From positions 124,001 to 188,000 of the forward strand of contig PCDI01000019.1 of NCBI GenBank assembly GCA_002778195.1: 64,000 nucleotides of DNA, in the 5' to 3' direction. Both the position numbers and the translations under genes were made by a program. This document shows positions 62,584 to 64,000 of the stretch, in pieces; positions within the stretch are counted from its first letter, which is position 1; each line of letters begins with the position of its first letter. This stretch comes from Raffaelea ambrosiae. Its lineage: Eukaryota; Ascomycota; Sordariomycetes; Ophiostomatales; Ophiostomataceae. The notes under the pieces were generated by a model. It saw nothing but the letters and a program-made list of their open reading frames with translations, did no database searches and had not been told where the DNA came from.

Positions 62584-63942
62584 TTAAGCGTCCGCAAATC
62601 GCACAAACTCGCCCTTCTCCATCAGATCAGCCCATCTGCCTGCCTTCTTCACCCACATCCCATCACATTGCCATATTACCTGGAGAAACTCCACTTTCAC
62701 GCGGCCTTCCTCTAGCGGCCACTCTGGCCACAGCTCCCGGACCTTGGCCTCGTAGACTTTCCGCAGCTGCGTAGTCTCATACTCCATCTGGTGAATAGAA
62801 TACAGCTCGTTCTTTCCGTCGTTGTCCAAGTAGTCAGGATCGTCCCGTTTCGCTGCCTCTGCCGCTGCTGCTTCCTCCGGTGTTTCATCGGCATACATAG
62901 TTCTCTGTGGCTCCTCGTCCCGAACTGGACCGTCCAGAAACTTGGGCACCATCGTCAACACCCAGAGAGGCATGGCCGAAACACATTCCCAGTCCAGGAT
63001 GGCCGTGATTTTTCCTTGCTCGTCGACAAAGATGTTTTTCAGGTGAAGATCCTGGTGGTAGAGGCCCGTTGTCTCTGGCTGTTCCACGGTTGCAGGGAAG
63101 GTATGGGGAAGAAGAGCAAGCAGTTTTCGAGCCACGGGCAAAATGTTCTCGGCATCCTCTCTGTCGTCTTCGTCATCTGTGTTGTTGAGAATCGTCGTCT
63201 GGTGCAATACGATAATGTTCAGCACCGCACTGAGCCAGTCATGGCTTGAGTCGAAAGGGCCTCGTGGAATGTCGTAATGAATGTGATCACCCATGAAGAA
63301 CTCCTGAGACACTAGCCGGCCCAGAGAAACTCTTTCCGGGTCTGCCGGACTGTCTTCTGGGTGAGCAGCATCCTGCAGGTCCAATGTACCAACTCTGGTG
63401 AACGCGGGAGCCGTCTTCCCAAAGAGACCCGACAGTTCCACCTGGAATGTGGCAATCTGCTCCACCAGTTCAGTCTTTTGCTGCATGGTCATGGTCCTCC
63501 AGCGTCTATGTGCTGGTATCCCTGACATACACTCCATTAAGATCCACTCGTAGCCGATGTCATTCTTGTTGTCGTCATCGAAACTGAACACCTCGGGCAC
63601 GGGTATGTTCGTGTTCTTGCGCACCCATCGCAAAGTAGCCACCTCGGACCGTGTCTTATGTCGTGGATACACTGGCAGCGAGATGCGCATAATGAATTGC
63701 CGTCCGGCGTATCGGACAAGGTAAAGTTTGTTAAACAGACCCGCCGCATGAAATGTAGCCGTACATGCATCTTCAGGGCCGGCGTTCAGTTTCTGACGAC
63801 ACACTCTTTCAACTGCGGCGATCAAAACCTCCCGCGTCCATTTCGGCACCGGGCCGAGCAATGTCTCGTCCCAGCCCAGGCCATCTTGACTCGATCGCGA
63901 CGCGCTCGTCATATTTCTTTCCAAAGGACGGGAATCACACAA
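62584..63942 (-). CDS. APH-family phosphotransferase / kinase-like protein
   Basis: Intronless, 452 residues from the ATG at 63942 (a second ATG at 63912 is possible). Protein-kinase-like fold of the aminoglycoside phosphotransferase family: GLFNKLYLVRYAGRQFIMRI in the N lobe with an ion-pair Lys replaced or shifted, then the catalytic loop LYHQDLHLKNIFVD (D298, N303) and the metal-binding ILDWE. Fungal members of this kind are abundant and mostly uncharacterised; few confer drug resistance, and the substrate is unknown. A charged Ala/Glu/Lys/Asp helix follows the core. It lies at the window's right edge with only 58 bp of upstream sequence visible. Confidence 0.88.
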   Translation of the reverse strand: MCDSRPLERNMTSASRSSQDGLGWDETLLGPVPKWTREVLIAAVERVCRQKLNAGPEDACTATFHAAGLFNKLYLVRYAGRQFIMRISLPVYPRHKTRSEVATLRWVRKNTNIPVPEVFSFDDDNKNDIGYEWILMECMSGIPAHRRWRTMTMQQKTELVEQIATFQVELSGLFGKTAPAFTRVGTLDLQDAAHPEDSPADPERVSLGRLVSQEFFMGDHIHYDIPRGPFDSSHDWLSAVLNIIVLHQTTILNNTDDEDDREDAENILPVARKLLALLPHTFPATVEQPETTGLYHQDLHLKNIFVDEQGKITAILDWECVSAMPLWVLTMVPKFLDGPVRDEEPQRTMYADETPEEAAAAEAAKRDDPDYLDNDGKNELYSIHQMEYETTQLRKVYEAKVRELWPEWPLEEGRVKVEFLQVIWQCDGMWVKKAGRWADLMEKGEFVRFADA

Positions 63943-64000
63943 CGGTACACGTACAGGTGTGATGGGATGTCTCGTGTGATGTTCGTACCAAATTCCATGA

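Overview
This is nuclear DNA from a filamentous ascomycete (Pezizomycotina). Genes carry short GT-AG introns with a CTAAC- or CTGAC-like branch site just before the acceptor, third codon positions are GC-rich, and several families are typically fungal: Zn2Cys6 and C2H2/fungal_trans regulators, CBM1, Dal5-type permeases and a FunK1-kinase relic. I cannot fix genus or order from sequence alone. I annotated 22 gene models with 56 introns, plus three relics. Every spliced model keeps phase across all its junctions.

Layout. 1-4.8 kb: an MFS transporter cut by the left edge, a serine hydrolase of the acyl-protein-thioesterase family and a decayed CorA-like membrane protein. 5.9-14.4 kb: a secreted alginate-lyase-family protein, a Baeyer-Villiger-type flavin monooxygenase and a GPI-type aspartic protease. 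18-44 kb: an MFS transporter, a C2H2/fungal_trans regulator, two GST-like paralogues, an SDR reductase, a 3-hydroxyisobutyrate-dehydrogenase-like enzyme, an aspartate aminotransferase, a 5-oxoprolinase, a 2-oxoglutarate/Fe(II) oxygenase, a Dal5-family permease and an aldo/keto reductase. A Zn2Cys6 regulator follows at 45.5-49 kb. The block reads like a catabolic or detoxification cluster around glutathione and gamma-glutamyl chemistry, with a regulator at each end and no polyketide or peptide synthase. 49.6-57.1 kb: a TPR-SET protein, an ER-retained PDI-like protein head-to-head with a prolyl-4-hydroxylase, and a GH16 enzyme with a glycine-rich linker and CBM1. 57.2-62.6 kb is gene-poor and holds two broken genes. 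An APH/kinase-like gene lies at the right edge.

Two shared sequence systems cut across these genes. First, 12 of the 56 introns, in seven genes between 12.8 and 47.5 kb, contain arrays of one unit with core CCTCGCTTCGCTCG separated by T/C tracts. I found no full core in exons or intergenic DNA. In the two GST paralogues the same-position, same-phase intron carries the array in one copy and not in the other, so the element seems to invade or expand existing introns. Second, the palindrome GGAGCTCC occurs exactly eight times in intergenic DNA, all between 17.7 and 38.7 kb and mostly 130-510 bp upstream of cluster genes; it is a candidate cluster regulator site.

Other points: two consecutive 8-nt microexons in the PDI-like gene, an assembly gap inside one intron array, and MFS, FunK1 and CorA relics carrying stops or a frameshift.
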